A stretch of 5,098 nucleotides of DNA from JBLHKE01 sp047619485 (GTDB lineage Bacteria > Verrucomicrobiota > Verrucomicrobiia > Verrucomicrobiales > DEV007), in contig JBLHKE010000588.1 in NCBI GenBank assembly GCA_047619485.1, forward strand, positions 1 to 5,098. Direction: 5' to 3'. The stretch's first letter is position 1. Each line of letters opens with the position of its first letter. Shown one piece after another: positions 1 to 5,098 of the stretch. A model generated the notes under the pieces. The model was not told where the DNA came from and ran no database searches. It was given only the letters and a program-made list of their open reading frames with translations. A program made the translations under genes and the position numbers.

Positions 1-28
1 CGATGGTGGTGAGGGCGAGTTTTTTCAT
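1..28 (-). CDS. 5' end of a divergent gene for a probable exported protein (partial)
   Basis: Read on the minus strand, an ATG at 28-26 opens a frame that runs off the window edge after nine codons, giving MKKLALTTI. Two lysines followed by a hydrophobic stretch is the classic beginning of a Sec signal peptide, so the product is probably exported or a lipoprotein; nothing more can be said about its role. No clear Shine-Dalgarno sequence precedes the ATG. A weak minus-strand promoter is possible: TTGGCT (complement of 69-74), a 17-base spacer and TTTTAA (complement of 46-51). That would leave a leader of only about ten bases. The gene is transcribed away from the sugar transferase gene, so the region 29-273 would serve both. 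With nine codons visible, chance cannot be excluded. Confidence 0.5.
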
Positions 29-181
29 GGAGCAAAGAGGGGTGCTTAAAATGGCGGCAGTCGTGCGGAGCCAACATTGAGGGAGACTTGGGATCCGGTC
101 GATCGCAATTTCCAGTTCATGCCGACCCCAGTCATTTCCAAACAAAGATCTTTTAAAATTATTTAAAATTCTATTGGAACT

Positions 182-211
182 CCATAACTATTTATATTAT
201 GGTAATTATGG
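182..211. promoter_or_regulatory. Operator-like inverted and direct repeats upstream of the sugar transferase gene
   Basis: CCATAA at 182-187 and TTATGG at 197-202 form a perfect 6-bp inverted repeat with a 9-base spacer. The right half is repeated: ATTATGG occurs at 196-202 and again at 205-211, a 9-base period. The cluster ends about 30 bases upstream of the proposed -35 hexamer at 241, a usual position for an activator or response-regulator site. That it binds a regulator is inference. The background is very AT-rich, which raises the chance of accidental repeats, but the CC/GG ends make this one less trivial than the surrounding A/T runs. Confidence 0.35.
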
Positions 212-240
212 CTAATTTAGGTGCTGTTTTCACAACTTAT

Positions 241-269
241 TTGCACTTTTGCGAATATTATATTATATA
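241..269 (+). promoter_or_regulatory. Candidate sigma-70 type promoter of the sugar transferase gene
   Basis: TTGCAC at 241-246 (TTG kept of the consensus TTGACA) is followed by a 17-base spacer and TATATA at 264-269. Overlapping -10 alternatives are TATTAT at 256-261, TATATT at 259-264 and TATTAT at 261-266, but these give shorter spacers. The chosen pair would start transcription near 275-277, at the TTG that begins the longest reading frame. In that case translation would have to start further downstream. The AT-rich context supports a promoter in this region; the exact hexamers are uncertain. Confidence 0.4.
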
Positions 270-273
270 GTAA

Positions 274-1719
274 TTGGAAGGAGTTTCCGTAATTACACGA
301 AATTTAATAATGATAGTTCATAGAATATCAGGCATTTTTAGATTTCAGATCCTTATCCAGTGCGGGCTGCTATCCCTGCTCTACTGGGGATGGTATTTTG
401 TTTTTGGAAAGGTTCTTTCGGAGGGCTTAGCCTTCCAGTCCTACATGAACTACTGGTTCGTGGCGATGATGGCGATCATCCTCGAGGCATTCTCACGGAA
501 CCAGCAGGATCGCGCTCCAGCGAAGATTAAGGGAGTTCGGCGGCGCACCGGCGCCATCCGTCAGGCGCTCTACTTGGCAGGAGCAATTTCGATCTTCTTG
601 GTGATGGCAAAAGACGACGGCATTTCCCGCACCTACCTAGGTGTCTTTATCGCTGCCGCGTTCATCGTTCTGAACTACTCGCAGATGGTGCTCGCCCGAG
701 TCCTCCCCGACATCGTCTACCGCCACCGCAGCCGCACCCGTACCCTGCTGATCGGATCGGCCGACGGCGTGCATTCTTTTAAAGAATGGATCAGTGAGAA
801 GAAAGTGTTCGGCCTCGAGATCATCGGCGTGCTCTCACGCGACTCCGGCGAAGAGTTCGATCAGACCATGCAGCCCCACTACATGGGCGATCCGAAGCAG
901 CTAGAGGAAATCCTCCTGAGCAACCGCGCCGACCAGGTCATCCTGCTCGAAACAGGTGAAGACATGGTAGCGATCCGTGAGATGATCCGCCTCTGCGAGC
1001 AACACGGCATCCGCTTCGCGCTCCTCAATGACTTGTCCACCAAGATGGGCAAGCAGATGACCAACTCCAGCCACGATGGAGTGAACCTAATGTTCCTCTA
1101 CGAGGAGCCGCTCGAGGACCCGTTCAATCAGATGCTCAAGCGCATCTTCGATCTGGCGGTCGCATCGATCGCCGTGGTTGCAGTGCTGCCTCTATCCTGT
1201 TTGTTCGTGTGGTTGCTGCACCGCTTCCAGTCCAAGGGACCGCTCTTCTACAAACAGCTGCGCACAGGCATCAACGGCAAGCCATTCGAGATCTACAAAT
1301 TCCGCAGCCTGCACGCAGGCCCGCACGACGAGGGCCAGCAGGTGCGCGAGAAAGATGACCGTGTCTTCAGCGGCGGCCGCCTGATCCGCAAGTTGAGCAT
1401 CGACGAACTCCCGCAGTTCTTCAACGTTCTGCTCGGTGAGATGAGCGTCATCGGCCCACGCCCGCACTTCCTCGAACACGACGAGTATTTTGCCAAGCTA
1501 CTCGAGAACTACAAGACCCGCTCACTCGTCAAGCCAGGCATCACCGGCCTCGCCCAGATCCGTGGATTCCGTGGCAACACCGAGAACGATGTCGGAAGCA
1601 TCCAAGCCCGCATCCTCAGCGATATCGCCTACCTTGAGGGCTGGAGCCTGAAACTGGATTTCATCATCTTATTCAAGACGGTATTCCAGATGTTCGTCCC
1701 TCCGAAGTCAGCATTCTAG
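274..1719 (+). CDS. Undecaprenyl-phosphate sugar phosphotransferase (WcaJ-type polyprenyl glycosylphosphotransferase)
   Basis: This inner-membrane enzyme should move a sugar-1-phosphate from a nucleotide sugar to undecaprenyl phosphate, the first step in building an exopolysaccharide or O-antigen repeat unit. Numbering is from TTG 274 (481 residues). Four hydrophobic segments lie near 24-44, 57-73, 98-112 and 120-140. A Rossmann-like region follows (about 155-260) in which the usual glycine-rich loop is degenerate (LLIGSADGV, 158-166). The catalytic bacterial sugar transferase domain spans about 289-475: KRIFDL (289-294), a membrane-dipping helix broken at P306, GPLFYKQ (322-328), KFRSL (342-346, commonly KFRSM), DELPQF with the catalytic Asp-Glu pair D377/E378, SVIGPRP (391-397) and KPGITGLAQIRG (420-431). 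Length matches WcaJ (about 464 residues). The sugar is not predictable. The start is uncertain: TTG 274 is the most upstream option, ATT 292 has the good ribosome site, ATG 310 is conventional. No other polysaccharide genes are in view. Confidence 0.93.
   Translation: MEGVSVITRNLIMIVHRISGIFRFQILIQCGLLSLLYWGWYFVFGKVLSEGLAFQSYMNYWFVAMMAIILEAFSRNQQDRAPAKIKGVRRRTGAIRQALYLAGAISIFLVMAKDDGISRTYLGVFIAAAFIVLNYSQMVLARVLPDIVYRHRSRTRTLLIGSADGVHSFKEWISEKKVFGLEIIGVLSRDSGEEFDQTMQPHYMGDPKQLEEILLSNRADQVILLETGEDMVAIREMIRLCEQHGIRFALLNDLSTKMGKQMTNSSHDGVNLMFLYEEPLEDPFNQMLKRIFDLAVASIAVVAVLPLSCLFVWLLHRFQSKGPLFYKQLRTGINGKPFEIYKFRSLHAGPHDEGQQVREKDDRVFSGGRLIRKLSIDELPQFFNVLLGEMSVIGPRPHFLEHDEYFAKLLENYKTRSLVKPGITGLAQIRGFRGNTENDVGSIQARILSDIAYLEGWSLKLDFIILFKTVFQMFVPPKSAF
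276..283 (+). promoter_or_regulatory. Strong Shine-Dalgarno sequence GGAAGGAG
   Basis: GGAAGGAG is the best ribosome binding site in the window. It overlaps the TTG at 274-276, so it cannot serve that codon. The next in-frame codon at normal spacing is ATT at 292 (8 bases after the site), a rare but known start. The first in-frame ATG, at 310, is 26 bases away, too far for this site. It therefore bears directly on where the transferase begins. A chance purine run is possible. Confidence 0.45.
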
Positions 1720-1747
1720 TTGGATTCAGCCGCGTCCGCCTCCAACT
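1718..1747 (+). other. Inverted repeat overlapping the stop codon of the sugar transferase gene
   Basis: AGTTGGA at 1718-1724 and TCCAACT at 1741-1747 can form a 7-bp stem around a 16-base loop, followed at once by the palindrome CGGCGCCG (1748-1755). There is no T-run, so this is not a canonical intrinsic terminator; it might stabilise the 3' end of the transcript. Further down, GCGGT-TTC-ACCGC (1785-1797) is a small 5-bp hairpin, also without T-run. The rest of the 1720-1891 gap shows nothing I can name: no convincing promoter or ribosome site for the next gene. Confidence 0.3.
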
Positions 1748-1891
1748 CGGCGCCGCACAGCTCAACTCCAGAGAAGCATCGTTCGCGGTTTCACCGCTGC
1801 TCTCTCTTGCCTACAGACCAGTCTCCAGCAGAGGACAAAACCGAATAGAAGAAGCCGGCACACCCCACTTTTTATCTGTTCCACGGCGTCG

Positions 1892-4141
1892 ATGAACGTA
1901 TCATTCGTTAGAATGATCCACCGTCTGGCAACCTTCCTCCTATTCTCTTTAACGCTCCTAAGCCCTAGCTCCGCGCAGGATCAGGAGGCGACTCCCCCGA
2001 GCATCAAGGAACTCACCGCGCAGGTGCGCGACTCCCTAGTGATCGTCTCCCAGCTTGGGCGTGACGGGGTAGACCGCGGACTTGGATCCGGATTCATCAT
2101 CTCGGACGACGGGCTAATCGCCACCTGCAACCACGTCATCGGCGAGTCACGCGAGTTGAAGGTCACACTCGCCAACGGTGAAGAGTTCGCCGCGACCGCC
2201 GTGCACGCGTGGGATCGCAAACTCGACCTGGCCGTGCTGCGAATCGATCCGGGAAAGACGAAACTCCAAGCGATCGAACTAGGCGACTCCGACGAACTCG
2301 CCGAGGGGCAACGCATTGTCACCATTGGAAATCCGCACGGGCTTGCGTTCAGTGTGGTCGAGGGGCTGGTCTCCGCCATCCGGGAGCTCGAAGAAGGCGG
2401 CCCGCCAATGATCCAAGTCGCCATCCCAGTCGAACCTGGCAACAGCGGTGGTCCGCTGATTGATCTCGAAGGCAAGGTCGTCGGGATTGTATCGATGAAA
2501 TCTACGGTGACCGACAACATCGGGTTCGCCTCGCCATCGAACACCCTCAAGCCGCTGCTCGAGAAGCCGAACACCGTCCTAATGAAAAACTGGGTCACGA
2601 TCGGGGCGCTCGACCCGCAACAGTGGCGGGACACCATGGGGGCACGCTGGCGCCAGCGCGCCGGAAGGATCACCGCAGATTCGCCAGGCAAAGGTTTCGG
2701 CGGACGCTCGCTGTGCCTCGCGCAACGTGAGGTTCCAGGCTTGCCCTACGAGATCGAAGTTAGCGTGCGACTGGATGACGAATCGGGAGCCGCCGGCCTC
2801 GCCTTCGAATCCGATGGCGGCGACGTGCACTACGGCTTCTACCCGAGCAATGGCCAGCTACGGCTGACCCGCTTCGACGGCGCCGATGTCTATTCGTGGA
2901 ACGTCCTCAAACAGCTGCCGTCCAAGGATTACAAGCCGGGCGAGTGGAATCACCTGCGAGTCCGAATTGACGAAAAGACCATCGTCGGGTTCATCAATGG
3001 CGAACGATTGTTCGAGATCGAGGAACACCAGCTACGTGGCGGGGGCAAGGCCGGACTGGCGAAATTCCGACAGACGCGCGCCGAGTTTAAAGGTTTCCGT
3101 CTTGGCCGCGACCTCTCCCCGGCCAAGCCAGCCCCAGAACTACTGGCCAAACTCAATCGGCAGCTCGTCGATCTAGACCCCTCCCCCGCCAAGCTCGACA
3201 AGTTGTCGCTCAACGCTACCGCCGCACGCGAACTACTCACACAGCGACGCGAGGAGCTCACCAAGGAACTGGAGGCGCTCGAGCAACTGAACGATGCCAT
3301 TCACCGCAAGGACATCGAACGCCGAATCCTGACTGAACTCGAAAAAGAAGACGAACCCGACATCGATCTAATCAACACCTCGCTCCTCATCGCCCTACTC
3401 GACAATCCAGAAATCGATCTAACGAGCTACACGCAAGAGGTCGAACGCATCACCGCAGGAGCCAAGGCTGCGATCGAGTCCTCGGCAGCAAAAACCGATC
3501 GCGAAAAACTTGAGATGCTCTCGGTTTTCCTGTTCGAACAGAGTGGCTTCCACGGCAGCCGCAGCGCTTACTATAGCCGATCAAACAGCTATCTAAACGA
3601 GGTCATCGATGATCGCGAGGGCATCCCGATCACACTCTCCGTCCTCTACATCGAACTCGCCAAGCGACTGGGAGTCGGCGGCGTCAAGGGGCTTGGACTT
3701 CCGGGCCATTTTGTGGTGGTGCACGAGGCCCCCGGCGGTGAAGAGAAGACGCCACGACAGATCATCGATGTTTTCGACCGAGGGAAATTCGTCAGTGAGG
3801 ACGAGGCGGCGCGCTTGGTTGGCTTGATCCCCGCGCTCGGTGAGAGCGTAGACCAATACAAAATTTCGACCAAGCGCCAGATCATCACGCGCATGCTGAC
3901 CAATCTGAAAGGGATTGCAATCGAGGAGCAGAGCCCCCTCGAGGCACTACGCTACATCGATCTGCTAGTCGCGATCAATCCTGACGATGCTCCCGAGCGC
4001 CTCAGCCGAGCCCTGCTGCTGGCCCAAGCCGAGAAGCCTGAGCGGGCGATCCCTGACCTCGAGTGGATCTTTGAAAAGGAGCCAGAAGGCATCGACCTCG
4101 ATCGCCTCAGAGAGTTCTACGAACACCTGAAACGGCAGTAG
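1892..4141 (+). CDS. Exported trypsin-like serine protease fused to a LamG/DUF1080-like domain and a SirB1/transglutaminase-like domain
   Basis: The 749-residue protein begins with a signal peptide (hydrophobic core about 12-24, likely cleavage SSA-Q after A28), so it should act in the periplasm or outside the cell. Residues about 38-225 form an HtrA/DegP-like protease: GSGFIIS (65-71), catalytic H81 (CNHV), D112 (RKLDLAVLRI), and S185 in PGNSGGPL (182-189). No PDZ domain follows. Residues about 232-405 resemble the concanavalin-like fold of LamG/DUF1080 domains (W352-N353, V365-G370, G388-L389, F399-F402). A charged helical linker covers about 415-480. Residues about 535-660 match the SirB1 family (NSYLNEVIDDREGIPITLSV, 565-584; PGHFVVV, 604-610; D626), and the tail (about 661-749) is TPR-like. 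The only cysteines are C79 and C275, so the SirB1 part lacks a transglutaminase nucleophile. Substrate unknown. ATG 1913 (M8) is an alternative start that also gives a good signal peptide; neither has a clear ribosome site. Confidence 0.88.
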   Translation: MNVSFVRMIHRLATFLLFSLTLLSPSSAQDQEATPPSIKELTAQVRDSLVIVSQLGRDGVDRGLGSGFIISDDGLIATCNHVIGESRELKVTLANGEEFAATAVHAWDRKLDLAVLRIDPGKTKLQAIELGDSDELAEGQRIVTIGNPHGLAFSVVEGLVSAIRELEEGGPPMIQVAIPVEPGNSGGPLIDLEGKVVGIVSMKSTVTDNIGFASPSNTLKPLLEKPNTVLMKNWVTIGALDPQQWRDTMGARWRQRAGRITADSPGKGFGGRSLCLAQREVPGLPYEIEVSVRLDDESGAAGLAFESDGGDVHYGFYPSNGQLRLTRFDGADVYSWNVLKQLPSKDYKPGEWNHLRVRIDEKTIVGFINGERLFEIEEHQLRGGGKAGLAKFRQTRAEFKGFRLGRDLSPAKPAPELLAKLNRQLVDLDPSPAKLDKLSLNATAARELLTQRREELTKELEALEQLNDAIHRKDIERRILTELEKEDEPDIDLINTSLLIALLDNPEIDLTSYTQEVERITAGAKAAIESSAAKTDREKLEMLSVFLFEQSGFHGSRSAYYSRSNSYLNEVIDDREGIPITLSVLYIELAKRLGVGGVKGLGLPGHFVVVHEAPGGEEKTPRQIIDVFDRGKFVSEDEAARLVGLIPALGESVDQYKISTKRQIITRMLTNLKGIAIEEQSPLEALRYIDLLVAINPDDAPERLSRALLLAQAEKPERAIPDLEWIFEKEPEGIDLDRLREFYEHLKRQ

Positions 4142-4166
4142 ACCGGCGCGACATTCCCCCTATATT
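4139..4166 (+). promoter_or_regulatory. Candidate proC promoter giving a nearly leaderless mRNA
   Basis: TATATT at 4161-4166 is a good -10 hexamer in otherwise GC-rich sequence. TAGACC at 4139-4144 matches four of six -35 positions at a 16-base spacing and overlaps the stop codon of the preceding gene. Transcription would start about six to eight bases after the -10, that is at or next to the ATG at 4173. The absence of any Shine-Dalgarno sequence before that ATG agrees with leaderless translation. Sequence-based inference only. Confidence 0.4.
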
Positions 4167-4172
4167 CACGGC

Positions 4173-4979
4173 ATGTCTACCAAACTAGGAATCATCGGCT
4201 GTGGAAAAATGGGATCCGCGCTGCTCAAGGGCGCCATCGAAGCCGGTGCGGTCAGCGCCAGCGAAGTCAGCGCATTTGATCACTACCAACCATCTGCCGA
4301 GGCACTGACCTCCGCGACCGGTGCCAACCTTGCTGGTTCAAACGTGGAAGTGGTTGAGAACTCCGATGCGATCCTACTCTGCGTGAAGCCGCAAGACATG
4401 CTTGCCGCGCTGACTGAGATCGGTACGGCCGCTGCGGGTAAGCTCTTCATCTCGATCGCTGCCGGGATCAAAATCGAGGCGATCGAAGCGGCTGTCGACG
4501 CCGGTGCCCGTGTGATCCGGATCATGCCGAACACGCCCGCACTGATCAGCCATGGCGCCGCCGCCTACGCGCTCGGGAGTTCTGCGACCGCTGAGGATGC
4601 GGCCTTTGCAGAGTCGTTGATGAACGCTGTCGGATCGGTGATCGAGGTTGCCGAGAAACTCCTCGATACGGTGACCGGCCTCAGCGGTAGCGGACCGGCC
4701 TATGTCTACACGATCATCGAGGCGCTGTCGGACGGAGGCGTTTTGTGTGGTTTGCCGAAGGATAAGGCGATCCAACTCGCGGCCCAGACCGTCGCGGGTG
4801 CTGCGAACATGGTGTTGCAGACAGGGCAACACCCTGCGGTGCTGCGTGATCAGGTCACCAGCCCGGGCGGAACGACCATCGCAGGTCTCCAGGCGCTGGA
4901 AGAAGGCAATCTCCGCGCCACTCTCATCAGTGCAGTCGAGGCTGCGACCGAGCGAGCGAAGGAGTTGGGCGAGTCGTAA
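4173..4979 (+). CDS. proC: Pyrroline-5-carboxylate reductase
   Basis: This cytoplasmic enzyme reduces 1-pyrroline-5-carboxylate to L-proline with NAD(P)H, the last step of proline synthesis. The 268-residue length is typical for the family. The N-terminal Rossmann domain opens with GIIGCGKMG (6-14), the dinucleotide-binding loop; further family marks are CVKPQD (70-75), SIAAGI (94-99) and MPNTP (118-122). The C-terminal helical dimerisation domain carries SGSGPAY (171-177) and the ProC signature around DQVTSPGGTTIAGLQALE (226-243), which contributes to the substrate site. The ATG at 4173 puts the glycine-rich loop at the expected distance from the N-terminus, and no earlier in-frame start is sensible. 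The gene lies 31 bases after the protease fusion gene, so read-through co-transcription is possible, but its own -10 hexamer sits just upstream. It looks intact, with no missing key motif. Confidence 0.97.
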   Translation: MSTKLGIIGCGKMGSALLKGAIEAGAVSASEVSAFDHYQPSAEALTSATGANLAGSNVEVVENSDAILLCVKPQDMLAALTEIGTAAAGKLFISIAAGIKIEAIEAAVDAGARVIRIMPNTPALISHGAAAYALGSSATAEDAAFAESLMNAVGSVIEVAEKLLDTVTGLSGSGPAYVYTIIEALSDGGVLCGLPKDKAIQLAAQTVAGAANMVLQTGQHPAVLRDQVTSPGGTTIAGLQALEEGNLRATLISAVEAATERAKELGES

Positions 4980-5003
4980 CGGCGGAACCGCCGATCCCGT
5001 TTT
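4980..5003 (+). terminator. Weak intrinsic terminator-like hairpin after proC
   Basis: Directly after the proC stop codon, CGGCG (4980-4984) and CGCCG (4989-4993) form a 5-bp GC stem with a GAAC loop. A short T-run, TTTT at 5000-5003, follows six bases later. The spacing is longer and the T-run shorter than in a standard Rho-independent terminator, so termination may be partial. The hairpin lies within the left arm of the larger inverted repeat at 4981-5091, and the two structures are mutually exclusive. Confidence 0.4.
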
Positions 5004-5091
5004 CTGATGGCAGTGCGCGAACGGAATCCAAGGGCGTCTGGCGTGTCGTCGAGAGCACAGGCCATGCGCAAACGGGACTTGCGTTTCCGAC
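4981..5091. repeat. Large imperfect inverted repeat downstream of proC
   Basis: The reverse complement of 4981-5011 aligns without gaps to 5061-5091 with about 23 of 31 positions identical, including GCCAT, AAACGGGA, GCG and TTCCG blocks. Pairing continues inward with GTGC (5013-5016) and GCAC (5055-5058). The right arm can also fold alone, as CGCAA (5067-5071) with TTGCG (5079-5083). This could be a structured 3' untranslated region, a terminator, or a degenerate dispersed palindromic repeat. No convincing gene occupies 4980-5098. Confidence 0.45.
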
Positions 5092-5098
5092 AGCCTCT

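Noticed and set aside
237..253. Possible sigma-54 promoter around TTGCAC/TTGC
   Set aside because: With the GC of the -12 element at 251-252, the required GG of the -24 element would fall at 239-240, which reads AT.
1192..1496. Two minus-strand open frames opposite the sugar transferase domain
   Set aside because: They are antisense to the conserved catalytic motifs and show no domain of their own; GC-rich codon bias readily produces such frames.
1892..1980. Lipoprotein signal for the protease fusion
   Set aside because: There is no cysteine near the end of the hydrophobic segment; a standard signal peptidase I site after A28 fits better.
1981..2691. Long 236-codon minus-strand open frame
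   Set aside because: It lies entirely inside the protease domain coding region, has low-complexity Ser/Arg/Pro composition and no recognisable motif; the plus strand carries a complete protease triad there.
2588..3110. PDZ domain after the protease domain
   Set aside because: The region lacks the carboxylate-binding GLGF-like loop and instead shows the W-N-x-L-R-V and F-x-N-G pattern of LamG/DUF1080-like sandwiches.
4850..5071. Minus-strand 73-codon open frame over the end of proC
   Set aside because: Most of it is antisense to the conserved ProC signature, and the rest overlaps the palindrome; no family resemblance.
5007..5098. Open plus-strand frame starting with ATG 5007 and running off the window (MAVRERNPRASG...)
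   Set aside because: It has no ribosome site, a very arginine-rich composition, and most of it falls in the inverted repeat. It could still be the start of a real gene, but only 30 codons are visible.
1..5098. CRISPR arrays, insertion sequences, tRNA or rRNA genes
   Set aside because: No regularly spaced repeats, transposase motifs, cloverleaf-like segments or rRNA-like stretches were seen on either strand.

Overview
The window is ordinary chromosomal DNA from a Gram-negative-type bacterium. The genes are GC-rich (58% GC in a hand-counted 60-base sample at 481-540). The upstream region of the first gene is strikingly AT-rich (41 G/C in 160 bases over 141-300, about 26%). The large second protein combines a trypsin-like, a jelly-roll and a SirB1-type domain in one exported chain, and ribosome binding sites are mostly weak or absent. 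Together these fit the Verrucomicrobiota/Planctomycetota group, but this placement is inference and cannot be proved from the window.

Layout. Bases 1-28 hold the first nine codons of a minus-strand gene for a probable exported protein. Bases 29-273 are a divergent, AT-rich intergenic region with operator-like repeats (182-211) and a plausible sigma-70 promoter (241-269). A plus-strand gene (about 274-1719) encodes a membrane sugar-phosphate transferase of the WcaJ type, which starts exopolysaccharide or O-antigen repeat units. A 172-base gap follows, with only weak hairpins. A second plus-strand gene (1892-4141) encodes an exported multidomain protein: signal peptide, HtrA-like serine protease, LamG/DUF1080-like beta-sandwich, helical linker, and a cysteine-free SirB1/transglutaminase-like domain with a TPR-like tail. 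After 31 bases comes proC (4173-4979), the last enzyme of proline synthesis, with a -10 hexamer placed so that its mRNA would be nearly leaderless. The last 119 bases carry a terminator-like hairpin inside a larger imperfect inverted repeat (4981-5091).

The three complete genes share a direction but no obvious pathway. The sugar transferase seems to stand alone with its own elaborate promoter. The protease fusion and proC are close enough to be co-transcribed, although proC appears to have its own promoter too. No mobile element, CRISPR array, tRNA or rRNA was seen. The most notable items are the domain architecture of the second protein, the regulatory region and uncertain start codon of the first gene, and the inverted repeat after proC.
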